The notes: generated by a model from the letters alone, not told the origin. DNA of 64,000 bases from Brevibacterium pigmentatum (GCF_011617465.1 NZ_CP050153.1:3162001-3226000); one strand, 5' to 3'; positions 17,232 to 28,071 are shown, counted from the stretch's first letter. Numbers and translations: made by a program.

Positions 17232-18296
17232 CTAGAGCCCTGGTTCCGCCGGAGCCTCGTTCTGCTTGCGGCGACCGTGATCTCGGGCGACGCGGACGAC
17301 CATCGTCGGGCACTGCGAGTACGGCAGCACCGACTGCGACGTCGAACCGAGCAGCAGACCGGCGAATCCGCCGCGTCCGCGCGAACCGATGACGAGCACT
17401 TCGGCCGTGTCAGAGGCTCTGACGAGCACCTCAGCAGGCTGACCGTCGAAGAGCGTCCAGGTGACGTCGAGGTCCGGGAACTCCTCGGCCAGGCGCTGCT
17501 TGGCGACGACGAGCTTGTCCGCTCCCTCGTTGACGAGCCGCTCGAGATCGGCGGTGCTCGGCAGCCATTCGGGTCCGATGACCGTCGTGGTGATCACGGC
17601 GACGATGTGCAGCGGTGAACCACGGCGCACGGCCAATCGGGCCGCCTTCCACAGCGCCGGGGAGTCCGCACCGAGTGAGTCGACGCCGACGACGACCTTG
17701 CCGTCGAAGCGCAGACCTTCGATCGACTCGGCATTGGGATCAGGGGTTTCGACTTCGACACCGTCCTGTCGGATCGGCCGTGATGAGGTCGGGTGCGCGG
17801 GACGCTCGGCCTGGTTGTCCCAGCACGCGGGGACGACGACCGTCGGGCATGCGGAGTGCGCCGGCAGAGCACTCGACACCGTTCCGAGGAGGCGACCGGC
17901 GAAGCCGCCGCGACCGCGGGATCCGACGACGGTGAGGCTGCCGGACTTCGATTCGTCGATGAGCACGCCGGCGGCGTCACCGATTTCGATGACGGCTTCG
18001 ACGGGGACTCCGGCCGCTTTGACCTCGGCAGCTGCTTCCTTGAGCGTGTTCGTCACGGCCGCGCGGATCGAGCTGTCGTCGATCGGCACATAGGACACGT
18101 CGATGGCGGCGGCTGCCACGCTCGGGATCGTGTAGGCGCCGACCAGGCGGATCGGACGGTCCAGGGAGCGCGCTTCTTGGATTGCCCAGGCCAGGGCGTT
18201 GCGGCTCGGCGGCGAACCGTCGATTCCGACGATGACGGCTTCGGCCTCACCGGCCGGGGCCGGGTCGGCGTTCTGGGGGCGATCCTGCTCACTCAT
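17232..18296 (-). CDS. Tandem-domain universal stress protein
   Basis: 354 residues with two UspA domains. Each has the start (VIVGIDGSPPSRNALAWA and VVVGVDSLGADSPALWKA) and the ATP-binding G-x2-G-x9-G-S/T loop (GSRGRGGFAGRLLGTVSSA and GSRGRGGFAGLLLGSTSQS). The second domain's Asp-rich start is less typical (DSLGADS), so ATP binding may rest mainly on the first. Actinobacterial tandem Usp proteins respond to hypoxia, starvation and redox stress. The ATG has GAGGAG 7 nt upstream. A dyad lies about 85-115 bp upstream. Confidence 0.9.
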   Translation of the reverse strand: MSEQDRPQNADPAPAGEAEAVIVGIDGSPPSRNALAWAIQEARSLDRPIRLVGAYTIPSVAAAAIDVSYVPIDDSSIRAAVTNTLKEAAAEVKAAGVPVEAVIEIGDAAGVLIDESKSGSLTVVGSRGRGGFAGRLLGTVSSALPAHSACPTVVVPACWDNQAERPAHPTSSRPIRQDGVEVETPDPNAESIEGLRFDGKVVVGVDSLGADSPALWKAARLAVRRGSPLHIVAVITTTVIGPEWLPSTADLERLVNEGADKLVVAKQRLAEEFPDLDVTWTLFDGQPAEVLVRASDTAEVLVIGSRGRGGFAGLLLGSTSQSVLPYSQCPTMVVRVARDHGRRKQNEAPAEPGL

Positions 18297-18379
18297 GGCA
18301 AGCTCCTCGGGTCGAAGAGAACTTCTGTTTCGTCCACCCTAAATCACATTGCCGGTGAGAACTTCACCTATGTCACATC

Positions 18380-18410
18380 GTTATCCGAATTGCACCAACA
18401 TTCGGACAAC
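18380..18410. promoter_or_regulatory. Dyad upstream of the universal stress gene
   Basis: GTTATCCGAAT and ATTCGGACAAC are inverted with 10 of 11 positions matching, separated by 9 bp. It is a plausible operator for the stress gene (starts 18296) or part of the HNH gene's 3' region. No known regulator is assigned. Confidence 0.4.
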
Positions 18411-18478
18411 ACCGTCCCCTATCTGGGACGATGCCGAATCTCGGCCGTGGAAACCGGAGTCCGGAACCGCCTCGGCGA

Positions 18479-18979
18479 TCAGGCGGCGCTGGAGTATTCG
18501 AGGAACGGGCGCCACTTCTCGACGGGCTTGTCGATCCCGCGCATCCACAGTTGTCCCAGACGGGGCTCCTGCGGGAGGAAGCTGAGCTTCCATCCGAGTT
18601 CGCTGAGGGTGCGGCTGCCTTTGCGGTTGTTGCATTCGCGGCAGCAGGCGACGAGGTTCTCCCAGGTGTTCGCTCCCCCGCGAGAGCGTGGGACGACGTG
18701 GTCGACGGTGTACGCCGGCTTGGAGCAGTAGGCGCAGCGGTGTCCGTCCCGGCGCAGGACTCCCCGACGGGAGAGCGAGACGCGGCGGTTGCTCGGCGGG
18801 CGCACATAGCGGGTGAGCAGGATGACGGAGGGCTGATCGAGACTCATGTGCTCGGATCTCACCGGAATGTCCTCTGCGGCCAGGACTGTCGCCTTCCCGG
18901 TCAGCACGAGCACCACGGCCCGTGTGAACGGAACGATCGACAGCGGTTCGTAACCGGCGTTCAGCACGAGAGTCTTCAT
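18479..18979 (-). CDS. HNH endonuclease-domain protein
   Basis: 166 residues. The N-terminal half (MKTLVLNAGYEPLSIVPFTR) is typical of a common actinobacterial/cyanobacterial HNH family. The nuclease core has zinc-binding CAYCSK, the HNH histidine in VDHVVPRSRGG, Asn in NTWENLVACC, and a second CxxC-type knuckle CCRECNNRKG. The family is widespread, chromosomal and without a fixed role; it is not part of a restriction system here. A terminator-like hairpin and a possible 22-codon frame lie upstream. Confidence 0.85.
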   Translation of the reverse strand: MKTLVLNAGYEPLSIVPFTRAVVLVLTGKATVLAAEDIPVRSEHMSLDQPSVILLTRYVRPPSNRRVSLSRRGVLRRDGHRCAYCSKPAYTVDHVVPRSRGGANTWENLVACCRECNNRKGSRTLSELGWKLSFLPQEPRLGQLWMRGIDKPVEKWRPFLEYSSAA

Positions 18980-19040
18980 ATCTCGCCCCTCATCTTCTTC
19001 TCTTCTGGGCCGAAACCGGCTGCCCCGGCCCCAGGGAACA

Positions 19041-19072
19041 CAAAAGGCGCCGTGCTCATGGGCACGACGCCT
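19041..19072 (-). terminator. Terminator-like hairpin upstream of the HNH gene
   Basis: On the minus strand AGGCGTCGTGC / GCACGGCGCCT pair at 10 of 11 positions and are followed by TTTTG. It lies 62 bp before the HNH start, so it ends a short upstream RNA or acts as an attenuator. Confidence 0.6.
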
Positions 19073-19133
19073 GGGAAAGAGGGCACGGAGACAGATATGT
19101 ACTCCGCACCAGAGACTGGAGCGGCTATTCGAA

Positions 19134-19202
19134 TTATTCGACTATGCCCCATCTGCTTCCCTTCGAATCAGAGGTCGACGCCACCTGGCGCCAACCGTTC
19201 AT
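19134..19202 (-). CDS. Possible 22-residue leader or small protein
   Basis: A short frame starting at ATG 19202 with GGAGAGGA 8-15 nt upstream and two Trp residues in 22. It lies between two terminators, so it would sit on its own short RNA. Coding is not proven; the strength is the ribosome site plus a terminator about 60 nt after the stop. Confidence 0.25.
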   Translation of the reverse strand: MNGWRQVASTSDSKGSRWGIVE

Positions 19203-19396
19203 GGAACTCAATCCTCTCCAGAGTAACGCCGCGCGCGCCCGTGACCCAATTCATACGGCTCGCGTCATGGAAACTTCGGCTTGCGTTCACCGAATCAGGT
19301 ATCCGCGGGCGGACGCGCGGGTGGGGTGGGCCGCATCGGCGAGGTTACGGGGCCGCCAGGCACTGTCGAGGGCCGCCACGATACTTTCGGGCCTAC

Positions 19397-19447
19397 AAAA
19401 AGCTCCCCGTGCGACTCGAGGACCGTCGAGTCGTGCGGGGAGCTTTT
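19397..19447. terminator. Terminator of the NlpC/P60 gene
   Basis: A 22-bp stem (AAAAGCTCCCC at the outer end) with two mismatches. It has A-rich and T-rich flanks, so it can work in both directions. Confidence 0.8.
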
Positions 19448-19459
19448 CGGTGAAGAAGA

Positions 19460-20278
19460 TCAGAGAACGCGGATGAAGGTGACGTCGCCCATCCAGCTGT
19501 AGCTGCGCTTCGAGGTTCCGGATCCGGGCGATCCGGCGTCGTACATCTGTCCGCCACCGGCGTAGATGCCGACGTGGCCGGGGTGCCAGACGAGGTCACC
19601 GGGCTTGGCTTCGGACTGCGAGACGACCTGGCCTGCGGCCTTCTGAGCACCGGAGGTGCGGGGCAGGCTCACGCCGACATGGTCGTAGACCCACGAGGTG
19701 TAGCCGGAGCAGTCCCAGCCGCTCTGACTGGTGCCGCCGTAGACATAGGGAGTGCCGACGCCCTTGGCTGCCCAGGCGAGGACCTGCTCGGCCTTGGATC
19801 CGTCGATGGATCCCGAGTCCTTGGAGTCGGACTCACCCGAGTCGGACGATCCGCTGTTGGCGGTGTCATCGGAGGTTCCGGCCGGCTCGTCGGAGTCAGC
19901 GGAGGAGGTTTCGGCCGGCTCAGGCCTGGGCTCGGGCTTCGGAGCAGCCTCAGCAGTGATGGTCTGGTTCTCGACGCTGAAGGAGTCGGACTTCTTGTCG
20001 TCCTTCTTGCTGTTCGAGTCGTCGCCGATGGTGACGGTCTGGTTCTCGAAGTCGACCTTCTGGGTGGTCTCGGCTTCTGCGGAGACCTTGCTCTGGTCGT
20101 CGGCTCCCTGGCCGGCGGCCGGCATCACTGCGGCGGTCAGCAGACCACCGCTGGCAGCCACAACTGCTGCACGACGGCCGAAGACGCCCGAGTTGGCGTT
20201 CAGAAGTTCAGTGAGTTCGGTCAGTGGAGTCTTGACCTTGGCATCGGCGGCGCGGCGGCCATGCTGCTTAGTTGCCAC
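19460..20278 (-). CDS. Secreted NlpC/P60 peptidoglycan hydrolase
   Basis: 272 residues. A long N-terminal signal with twin Arg (GVFGRRAAVVAASGGLLTAA) points to export. A low-complexity Ser/Asp/Glu linker (about 65-155) leads to a C-terminal NlpC/P60 domain: GVGTPYVYGGTSQSGWDCSG with the catalytic Cys, and the catalytic His in HPGHVGIYAGG. The family cuts D-iGlu-diaminopimelate links in wall peptides. The start is GTG 20278 with GAGAGGG upstream. The 459-bp region upstream has several GTTAC/GTCAC sites, suggesting tight control. Confidence 0.9.
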   Translation of the reverse strand: MATKQHGRRAADAKVKTPLTELTELLNANSGVFGRRAAVVAASGGLLTAAVMPAAGQGADDQSKVSAEAETTQKVDFENQTVTIGDDSNSKKDDKKSDSFSVENQTITAEAAPKPEPRPEPAETSSADSDEPAGTSDDTANSGSSDSGESDSKDSGSIDGSKAEQVLAWAAKGVGTPYVYGGTSQSGWDCSGYTSWVYDHVGVSLPRTSGAQKAAGQVVSQSEAKPGDLVWHPGHVGIYAGGGQMYDAGSPGSGTSKRSYSWMGDVTFIRVL

Positions 20279-20423
20279 GTTTTCCCTCTCGTTCCTATTG
20301 GCAACTCTGTGCCAACCGCCGCTATCGGTCCTTGGTATCTCACAGCGAGCGCGGCGCTCGGATCTCGTTGTGAAGTCGTCTTTTCGTGAACGACCTCAAT
20401 AACTGTAACCAATCGGTGACTGA

Positions 20424-20442
20424 TTGTCACGTTTTTGTCACA
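20424..20442. promoter_or_regulatory. Direct-repeat operator candidate upstream of NlpC/P60 gene
   Basis: TTGTCACG and TTGTCACA, 8-mers in direct repeat with 3 bp between. A further GTGAC partner (20417-20421) and GTAAC (20405-20409) are nearby. Two 8-mers 3 bp apart is the layout I recall for the response regulator MtrA at cell-wall hydrolase genes in corynebacteria; the match is by architecture only. Confidence 0.45.
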
Positions 20443-20537
20443 ACCACCGGAGGGAAACCGTGATGTTTTCCATAAAGACCCAGGTCAGAGGCTCAGAATG
20501 GCTTGAAATCTTCGTAACATTTTCTCGTTATACGACG

Positions 20538-20571
20538 TGACCCAGGGGGTGGACAGCCACTCCCTGGGTCA
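20538..20571. repeat. Hairpin between dtxR and the NlpC/P60 gene
   Basis: TGACCCAGGG / CCCTGGGTCA, a perfect 10-bp stem with a 14-nt loop. It could end dtxR transcription (about 165 bp after its stop) but has no T-run. Confidence 0.5.
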
Positions 20572-20587
20572 GAGATCACAGCGATTT

Positions 20588-20715
20588 GTAACGAATCGGG
20601 GTTCAGGCACCCGCTCTTTCGTTACCGCTGCTCGGCCTTGCCGTTACCAAGCCATAGCCCCGCCGTTATCGAGCCACAGCCGGTTCGTTACTGAGCGGAG
20701 ACTCTTCGTCGTGAC
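20588..20715. repeat. GTTAC array with 22-bp period
   Basis: GTTAC-type cores start at 20588 (GTAAC), 20621, 20643, 20665 (GTTAT), 20687 and 20711 (GTGAC). Steps are 33, 22, 22, 22 and 24 bp. Neighbouring words such as GAGCGGAGAC and GAGCCACAGCC are also repeated. It lies between the dtxR stop and the NlpC/P60 start. Confidence 0.7.
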
Positions 20716-20737
20716 CGAGCGGAGACTTCTGCGCGTC

Positions 20738-21424
20738 TCAGGCTCGATAAGCGAAGACGTGCGAGGCGGTCTCGATCGGCAGATCGAGCACGTCCTGTGC
20801 GCCGGGCACCTGCACGGTGATGTATTCGCCGTTGCGCGAGATCTCGACGTCGCTGCCCGGCAGGACGCCGGCGACCTGGAACTGCTGAAGCAGATGGATA
20901 TCGACCTGCAGCGGTTCGGCCAGCCAGGCGATCGTCAGCTTCTTCGCGCCGTCCCGGCCGACTGCCGTGGCGAGGTCGATGACGTCGGCGGTCTTCGAGG
21001 CTTCGCCGCCGATGACGTCGAGTCCGGGGATCGGGTTGCCGTAGGGCCCGGTGGAGGTTTCGGAGAGCAGCGTCACGAGCTTGCGTTCGACCTGCTCGCT
21101 CATCACGTGCTCCCAGCGGCAGGCTTCGTCGTGGACGAGTTCCCATTCGAGTCCGACGACATCGGAGAGGAGACGCTCGGCAAGACGATGCTTGCGCATC
21201 ACGTCGGTGGCGATCCGTCGGCCCTCCGGAGTGAGCTCGAGATGGCGGTCGTTGCCGACGTGGAGCAGTCCGTCGCGCTCCATCCGCGCCACCGTCTGTG
21301 ACACGGTGGGGCCGGAGTGATCCAGGCGCTCGGCGATGCGGGCACGCAATGGCACGATCGACTGTTCCTCGAGTTCGATGATCGATTTGAGGTACATCTC
21401 GGTTGTATCAATGAGGTCGTTCAC
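20738..21424 (-). CDS. dtxR: DtxR/IdeR-type iron-dependent repressor
   Basis: 228 residues, full length with N-terminal winged helix, dimerisation domain and C-terminal SH3-like domain. The start DLIDTTEMYLKSIIELEEQ, helix-turn-helix RLDHSGPTVSQTVARMERDG and metal/dimer stretch MRKHRLAERLL, then HDEACRWEHVMS (metal ligands Cys, Glu, His) match corynebacterial DtxR nearly residue for residue. With Fe(II) such proteins repress siderophore and iron uptake genes. No target operon is in the window. The start is GTG 21424. Confidence 0.95.
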   Translation of the reverse strand: MNDLIDTTEMYLKSIIELEEQSIVPLRARIAERLDHSGPTVSQTVARMERDGLLHVGNDRHLELTPEGRRIATDVMRKHRLAERLLSDVVGLEWELVHDEACRWEHVMSEQVERKLVTLLSETSTGPYGNPIPGLDVIGGEASKTADVIDLATAVGRDGAKKLTIAWLAEPLQVDIHLLQQFQVAGVLPGSDVEISRNGEYITVQVPGAQDVLDLPIETASHVFAYRA

Positions 21425-21687
21425 TTCTGACCAGCCACTCCACTCTTCGTCTTCAGGTCGTTTCGACCGTTACAGGCGTTGTCACCATTTCGGGTCGTTC
21501 CGACCCTGCCCCGCCCCGCACAGGCGAACCCGTTCGCGGCCGTTGCGATCTGCCCCAATCCTATCGTGCGTTCAGCAATTCCCGTGATTCGAGGATTCGC
21601 CCCGTCCCGGAGGAGACCTCGGTCAGCGCCCGACGGCTCGACCGGGGTGTGCATCTGCCCGCTCGGGAGGAATTCGCACCGCCCGGC

Positions 21688-23154
21688 TCAGCCCGCGTTC
21701 GTGTAGGTCGTCTTGTGCACTGTGAAGAACTCGCGTGCCGCCCGAGCCTGTTCGCGGGGACCATAGCTCGACCCTTTCCGTCCGCCGAAGGACACGTGAT
21801 AGTCCACTCCTGCCGTCGGAGCATTGACCATGACCATCCCGGAATCGGCGTAACGCTTGAAGTGGGTCGAATATTTCAGGGAGGTCGTGAAGATGCCCGC
21901 GGACAGTCCGAACTCGGTGTCATTGGCCACGGCCAACGCTTCGTCGTAGTCGGCGACCTCGATCACCGAGGCGACCGGCCCGAAGACCTCTTTGACGTTG
22001 ATTGTGTCGCCCGGTTTCGTGCCCGTGATGAGTGCGGGGGCGAGGAAGTACCCGTCCGTGTCCGAGTCGATGAGCTCACCGCCGGTGACCTCCCCGCCTT
22101 CGGTTCGGGCCTTGGCGATGTAATCGAGGTCCTGGTCAAGCTGGGTCCGGGAGACCACGGGTCCGATGGCGACGCCCTCGGCGCGGGCGTCTCCGACGGT
22201 CAGCGCCGCCATCTTCTCCTTGAGCAGCGCGACGAATTCGTCGTGGACATCGGAGGTGACGATGAGGCGGGAGGACGCGGTGCAGCGCTGGCCGGTGGAG
22301 AAGAAGGCTCCGTTGATCGCGGCCTCGGCGGCCGCTTCGAGGTCGGCGTCGCCGAGCACGACGAGCGGATTCTTCCCGCCCATTTCGCACTGCACTCTGA
22401 TCTGGTGGGCCGCAGCCGATGCGATGACGGACCGTCCGACGGCGACGGATCCGGTGAAGGTCACGGCGTCGACCTTCGCCGAGGTGGTCAGTGCGTCCCC
22501 GACCACGGAGCCCGGCCCCATGACGAGGTTGAGGACCCCATCGGGCAGTCCCGCCTCGGCGAGGATATCGACCAGTGCGTACGCACTGGCGGGGACGAGT
22601 TCGGCAGGTTTGAACACGATCGTGTTGCCGAAGGCCAGAGCCGGGGCGATCTTCCAGGCCGGGATGGCGATCGGAAAGTTCCACGGGGTGATGATGCCGA
22701 TGACGCCGATGGGCTCGTGCGTCATCTCGGCGATGAGCCCGGGGCGGACCGAGTCGACGACCTCACCGGTGTTGCGGATGGTCTCGCCGGCGAAGAACTT
22801 GAAGATCTGGGAGGCGCGCAGCACCTCGCCCTTGGCTTCGGCGAGCTGTTTGCCCTCTTCCCGGGCGAGCAGATCGCCGAGTTCGTCGGCGCGTTCGGCG
22901 ATGAGGCTGCCGGCCTTGTCGAGGATCGCGAATCGGTGCTGTGAGCCGAGGTCCACCCAGGCCGGGGCGGCAGCGCGGGCGGCATCGATCGCCGAGGCGA
23001 CCGTGGCGGCATCCGCGCGGGCGTAGCGGCCGATCACATCGGAAGGATCGGACGGGTTCGTATTCGTCGACCGATCATCGCTGGGCTCCCGTGCGCCGCC
23101 GATGAGGTTGTCGAACACTGCGTCAGGTCCGTACTGGATACTGGAAGTGGTCAT
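21688..23154 (-). CDS. Aldehyde dehydrogenase, 2-oxoglutarate-semialdehyde dehydrogenase type
   Basis: 488 residues. ALDH motifs: GIITPWNFPIAIPAWKIAPA, general-base Glu in CEMGGKNPLVVLG and nucleophile Cys in GQRCTASSR. The C-terminal GGRKGSSYGPREQ and the start with NLIGGAREPS resemble alpha-ketoglutaric semialdehyde dehydrogenases of sugar-acid and hydroxyproline breakdown; the substrate is inference. ATG 23154 has AAAGGAG at good distance. It is 143 bp downstream of pdxH on the same strand with no metabolic partner next to it. Confidence 0.85.
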   Translation of the reverse strand: MTTSSIQYGPDAVFDNLIGGAREPSDDRSTNTNPSDPSDVIGRYARADAATVASAIDAARAAAPAWVDLGSQHRFAILDKAGSLIAERADELGDLLAREEGKQLAEAKGEVLRASQIFKFFAGETIRNTGEVVDSVRPGLIAEMTHEPIGVIGIITPWNFPIAIPAWKIAPALAFGNTIVFKPAELVPASAYALVDILAEAGLPDGVLNLVMGPGSVVGDALTTSAKVDAVTFTGSVAVGRSVIASAAAHQIRVQCEMGGKNPLVVLGDADLEAAAEAAINGAFFSTGQRCTASSRLIVTSDVHDEFVALLKEKMAALTVGDARAEGVAIGPVVSRTQLDQDLDYIAKARTEGGEVTGGELIDSDTDGYFLAPALITGTKPGDTINVKEVFGPVASVIEVADYDEALAVANDTEFGLSAGIFTTSLKYSTHFKRYADSGMVMVNAPTAGVDYHVSFGGRKGSSYGPREQARAAREFFTVHKTTYTNAG

Positions 23155-23297
23155 GGGTGCTCCTTTGCATCGTCTGCGCCCGGATGCGGCGCGCATGTTG
23201 TGACCATTCTGCTGGGTGGCCGGCACCCTGTGCTGATTCGTTCTGCAACACGGAAGGTCAGTGCCCTGGCGCAGAACCTCAGGAGTGGGGCAGTGCC

Positions 23298-23969
23298 TCA
23301 GGGGTAGAGGCGGACGACCCCCCAGGCAGAGGCATCGTCGAGGTCGGCCGTTTCGTGGCTGCCGTCGGCGCGGCGGAAAACCCAGCGGTCGTGGAACCGG
23401 TTCTGCTGGCCCTGCCAGAATTCGATCTCGAAGACGCGCACGCGGAACCCGCCCCAATGATCGGGCCGCGGCACGTCCCGACCCTCGAATTCGGCGGCTG
23501 CGGCATCGTATTCGCTCTGCATCTGCTCCCGGCTGGTCACCGGTTGGGATTGCTTGGACACGGTCGCCCCGATCTGCGATCCACGGGGGCGCACGGCGAA
23601 GTACGCGTCCGAGTCCTCGGGGGCGGCCGCCTCGGCGAGGCCGCGGATGCGGACCTGTCGTTCCATGTCCTGCCAGGGGAAGTTCACGGCGATGCGGGGG
23701 TCGGCCTGCAGCTGGCGGCCCTTCGCGGAGTCGTAGTCGGTGAAGAAGAGGAGTCCGCGTTCGTCGAGGCCTTTGAGCAGGACGATCCGCGAGCTCGGGC
23801 CCCACTCGTCCAGGGTCGAGACGGTCATCGCATTCGGTTCGCGGACATGCTCGGCCGCCTCGTCGTACCACTGGCGCAGCAGGTCCAGGGGTGCGGTGTC
23901 CGGATGTTCGAAGACGGCAGAATCATAGGACTTCCGGGTCTGCGGGAGGCGATCGACGGGCTCACTCAT
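23298..23969 (-). CDS. pdxH: Pyridoxamine 5'-phosphate oxidase
   Basis: 223 residues, full length. It oxidises pyridoxamine or pyridoxine 5'-phosphate to PLP using FMN. Visible motifs are RIVLLKGLDERGLLFFTDYD (FMN contacts), SDAYFAVRPRGSQIGA and the C-terminal NRFHDRWVFRR with the PLP-binding Arg residues. PLP would serve SerC, encoded just past the IS element. Confidence 0.93.
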   Translation of the reverse strand: MSEPVDRLPQTRKSYDSAVFEHPDTAPLDLLRQWYDEAAEHVREPNAMTVSTLDEWGPSSRIVLLKGLDERGLLFFTDYDSAKGRQLQADPRIAVNFPWQDMERQVRIRGLAEAAAPEDSDAYFAVRPRGSQIGATVSKQSQPVTSREQMQSEYDAAAAEFEGRDVPRPDHWGGFRVRVFEIEFWQGQQNRFHDRWVFRRADGSHETADLDDASAWGVVRLYP

Positions 23970-24059
23970 GCCTTCACTCTACGACGCGGCACGGACGTAG
24001 AGAATGTGAGAGACGGGTTTCGGTGTGGCCCAGGCACTGACTGCCCCACCCAGGTGGTG

Positions 24060-24232
24060 TCTTTCTCGTGATCAGTCCATTGGGAACTCTGTCACCTACC
24101 GAAGAGAACCAGCCGGTGGGGACATGACCTCATAGGAGCGTGACTCCGTAGCAGCGGAGTCTCGTCTACGTCCTGTCTGCCCGACCGACTGGCCCTCGCC
24201 CCACCAGTCCAATGGAAGAAGCAGACACCCTC
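24060..24232 (+). other. Non-coding left part of the IS110-type element (bridge-RNA position)
   Basis: About 170 bp without a gene precede the transposase start. A 7-bp hairpin GACTCCG-TAGCAG-CGGAGTC (24142-24161) lies inside. IS110-family elements encode a bridge RNA in this non-coding end. Whether a functional one remains cannot be told by eye, and the left border is uncertain. Confidence 0.4.
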
Positions 24233-26392
<2,160 letters not shown>

Positions 26393-26402
26393 CGCGACCG
26401 AC

Positions 26403-27533
26403 ATGCCTGCACACACCGTCGACAGTTCCGCCCGCGTCGGCATCATCGGCAGCGGAATCGCCGGGGCCAGTGTTGCCTTCGGCCTCGCCTCCCGCGGGGT
26501 CGACGTCACCATCGTCGACGATGCCATGGCCGGGCAGGCGACAGCTGCCAGCGCGGGGATCATCGCACCGTGGGTGTCGACGAGCACCGGTGCCTACTAC
26601 GAGACGTACGCGGCGGGAGGGAACTTCTATCCGGCGTTCCTCGAGGCGCTGCGTACACTCGGCATCCCCGACCTCGGCTATCGCAGGTCCGGTGCCCTCG
26701 TCGTCAACAACGACCCGGGGACCCTCGCCGAGGCGGCTGCGACCATCCGTTCTCGTGTCGCGCCCGCGGGGACCGTCGCGGGCGAGGTCCATGACCTCGA
26801 TGCTGCGGAGCTTCGCGAGATCTTTCCGCCGATCGCTCCGGACATGACCGGACTCCTCATCACCGGAGGCGGCCGTGTCGACGGCCGGGTTCTGCGCGAT
26901 GCGATCCTCACCGGAGCGCGCCTGCATGGCGCCAGAACGGTCAAAGATTCTGCACAGAATGTCACCACATCGAGCGCGGGCACATGGTCGGTACGCACCA
27001 CCTCGGCGACGGAGGACTTCGACGCCCTCGTCATCGCAGGTGGGGCGCGGAGTGCCGAGCTCCTCGGACGGCTCGGCCACGCTGTGGGGATCGTCCCTCA
27101 ACGTGGTCAGCTGCTCCATCTGGAGCTGCGCGGAGTCAACACATCGCCGTGGCCGACGATTCACCCTCTCGACCATCACTACATCACACCCTTCGACGGA
27201 GGCCGCATCGTCGCAGGCGCCACCAGGGAGGACGGGGTCGGCTTCGACGTCCGCGCCACTGCCGCCGGAACGCAGCAGGTCCTCGACGACGCGCTGCGGA
27301 TCGCCCCGGGCCTCGCACAGGCTGCCGTTCTCGAGACCCGCGTCGGAGTGCGCCCCATGTCGACGCGCGAGGGGGCACTCCCGTACGCGGGTGCGGTGCA
27401 GGGCGCGGACGGACTGTGGCTGGCTTCGGGATTCGGCGCCGGCGGACTCACGATGGGCCCACTCATCGGCGATGGTGTGGCCAGACTGATCCTCGGCGAA
27501 GAGGCACCGGAGATCGCCCACCTGGCTCCGTGA
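26403..27533 (+). CDS. FAD-dependent amine/amino-acid oxidoreductase (DadA/glycine-oxidase-like)
   Basis: 376 residues of the DAO fold. The N-terminal dinucleotide motif VGIIGSGIAGASVAFGLASR, with acidic VTIVDD after it, binds FAD; the C-terminal GFGAGGLTMGPLIGDGVA closes the FAD site. The middle GIVPQRGQLLHLEL and GGRIVAGATREDGVGFD resemble D-amino-acid dehydrogenases and glycine oxidases. The cotranscribed SerC suggests amino-acid metabolism, but the substrate is unknown. Confidence 0.85.
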   Translation: MPAHTVDSSARVGIIGSGIAGASVAFGLASRGVDVTIVDDAMAGQATAASAGIIAPWVSTSTGAYYETYAAGGNFYPAFLEALRTLGIPDLGYRRSGALVVNNDPGTLAEAAATIRSRVAPAGTVAGEVHDLDAAELREIFPPIAPDMTGLLITGGGRVDGRVLRDAILTGARLHGARTVKDSAQNVTTSSAGTWSVRTTSATEDFDALVIAGGARSAELLGRLGHAVGIVPQRGQLLHLELRGVNTSPWPTIHPLDHHYITPFDGGRIVAGATREDGVGFDVRATAAGTQQVLDDALRIAPGLAQAAVLETRVGVRPMSTREGALPYAGAVQGADGLWLASGFGAGGLTMGPLIGDGVARLILGEEAPEIAHLAP

Positions 27534-27573
27534 GCGGTGCTCTGCCGGTGATAGTGAAGGGTCCCAGCTGCCC

Positions 27574-28071
27574 TCAGCCGAAGAAGTGGATGAGCACGCC
27601 GATGCCGAAGGTGATGGCGGCGAGCATGGCGAGGATGAACTCGATGGCAGCGCCGAGGCCGATCGCCTTGATCGATTCCCAGCTGGAGTTCCACGCCGTC
27701 TTCCCGTCCTTGAGGCGGGCATACTCGGCGAGGTAGAGGCCGCCGACGAAGCCGATGGGCAGGCCGAGCACGGGGATGACGAAGAAGCCGATGATGGCGA
27801 GCACCCCGCCCAGCAGCACGGAGGAGTTCGGCACCTGCATGGACTTGAGTTTGCGACCGGTGAGCACGAGTGAGGCGCTCATTCCGGCCGCGACGAACAC
27901 CGCGACGATGGCGAAGATGATCCACGCGGCCGGTCCGCCGATGATGATCGCCCAGATGAGCACCGCGATGGCGATGAGGATCGACCCGGGCAGCACCGGC
28001 ACGATGATGCCCAGGCAGCCGACGAGGATCGCCAGGCCCACGAGCGCCGAGGTGATGATGTCAGTTGTCAC
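27574..28071 (-). CDS. DUF456 membrane protein
   Basis: 165 residues, four to five membrane helices. The opening LVGCLGIIVPVLPGSILIAI and the later GLPIGFVGGLYLAEYARLKD match DUF456, a glycine-zipper-rich family of unknown role. It starts at GTG 28071 with GGACGGA upstream. It is the last gene of a leftward series from the cold-shock gene. Confidence 0.88.
   Translation of the reverse strand: MTTDIITSALVGLAILVGCLGIIVPVLPGSILIAIAVLIWAIIIGGPAAWIIFAIVAVFVAAGMSASLVLTGRKLKSMQVPNSSVLLGGVLAIIGFFVIPVLGLPIGFVGGLYLAEYARLKDGKTAWNSSWESIKAIGLGAAIEFILAMLAAITFGIGVLIHFFG

Larger units (their letters stand above)
18980..19459. other. 480-bp intergenic region between HNH and NlpC/P60 genes
   Basis: No long gene is credible. 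It holds, on the minus strand, the terminator of the NlpC/P60 gene (19397-19447), a possible short transcript with a 22-codon frame (19134-19202), and a second terminator (19041-19072), then the HNH leader. A degenerate copy of the CCGAGGCGG word (GCCGCATCGGCGAGG) is at about 19327. Confidence 0.6.

Noticed and set aside
20279..20520. Possible ydaO-type c-di-AMP riboswitch before the NlpC/P60 gene
   Set aside because: Such riboswitches are common before wall-hydrolase genes in actinobacteria, but the conserved core strings were not found; only simple hairpins (for example TTGGCA-CAGAGT-TGCCAA) are seen.
21688..23871. 727-codon frame that extends the aldehyde dehydrogenase upstream through pdxH
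   Set aside because: The first ~239 codons are out-of-frame antisense-like text over pdxH; a good ribosome site and the normal N-terminus mark ATG 23154.
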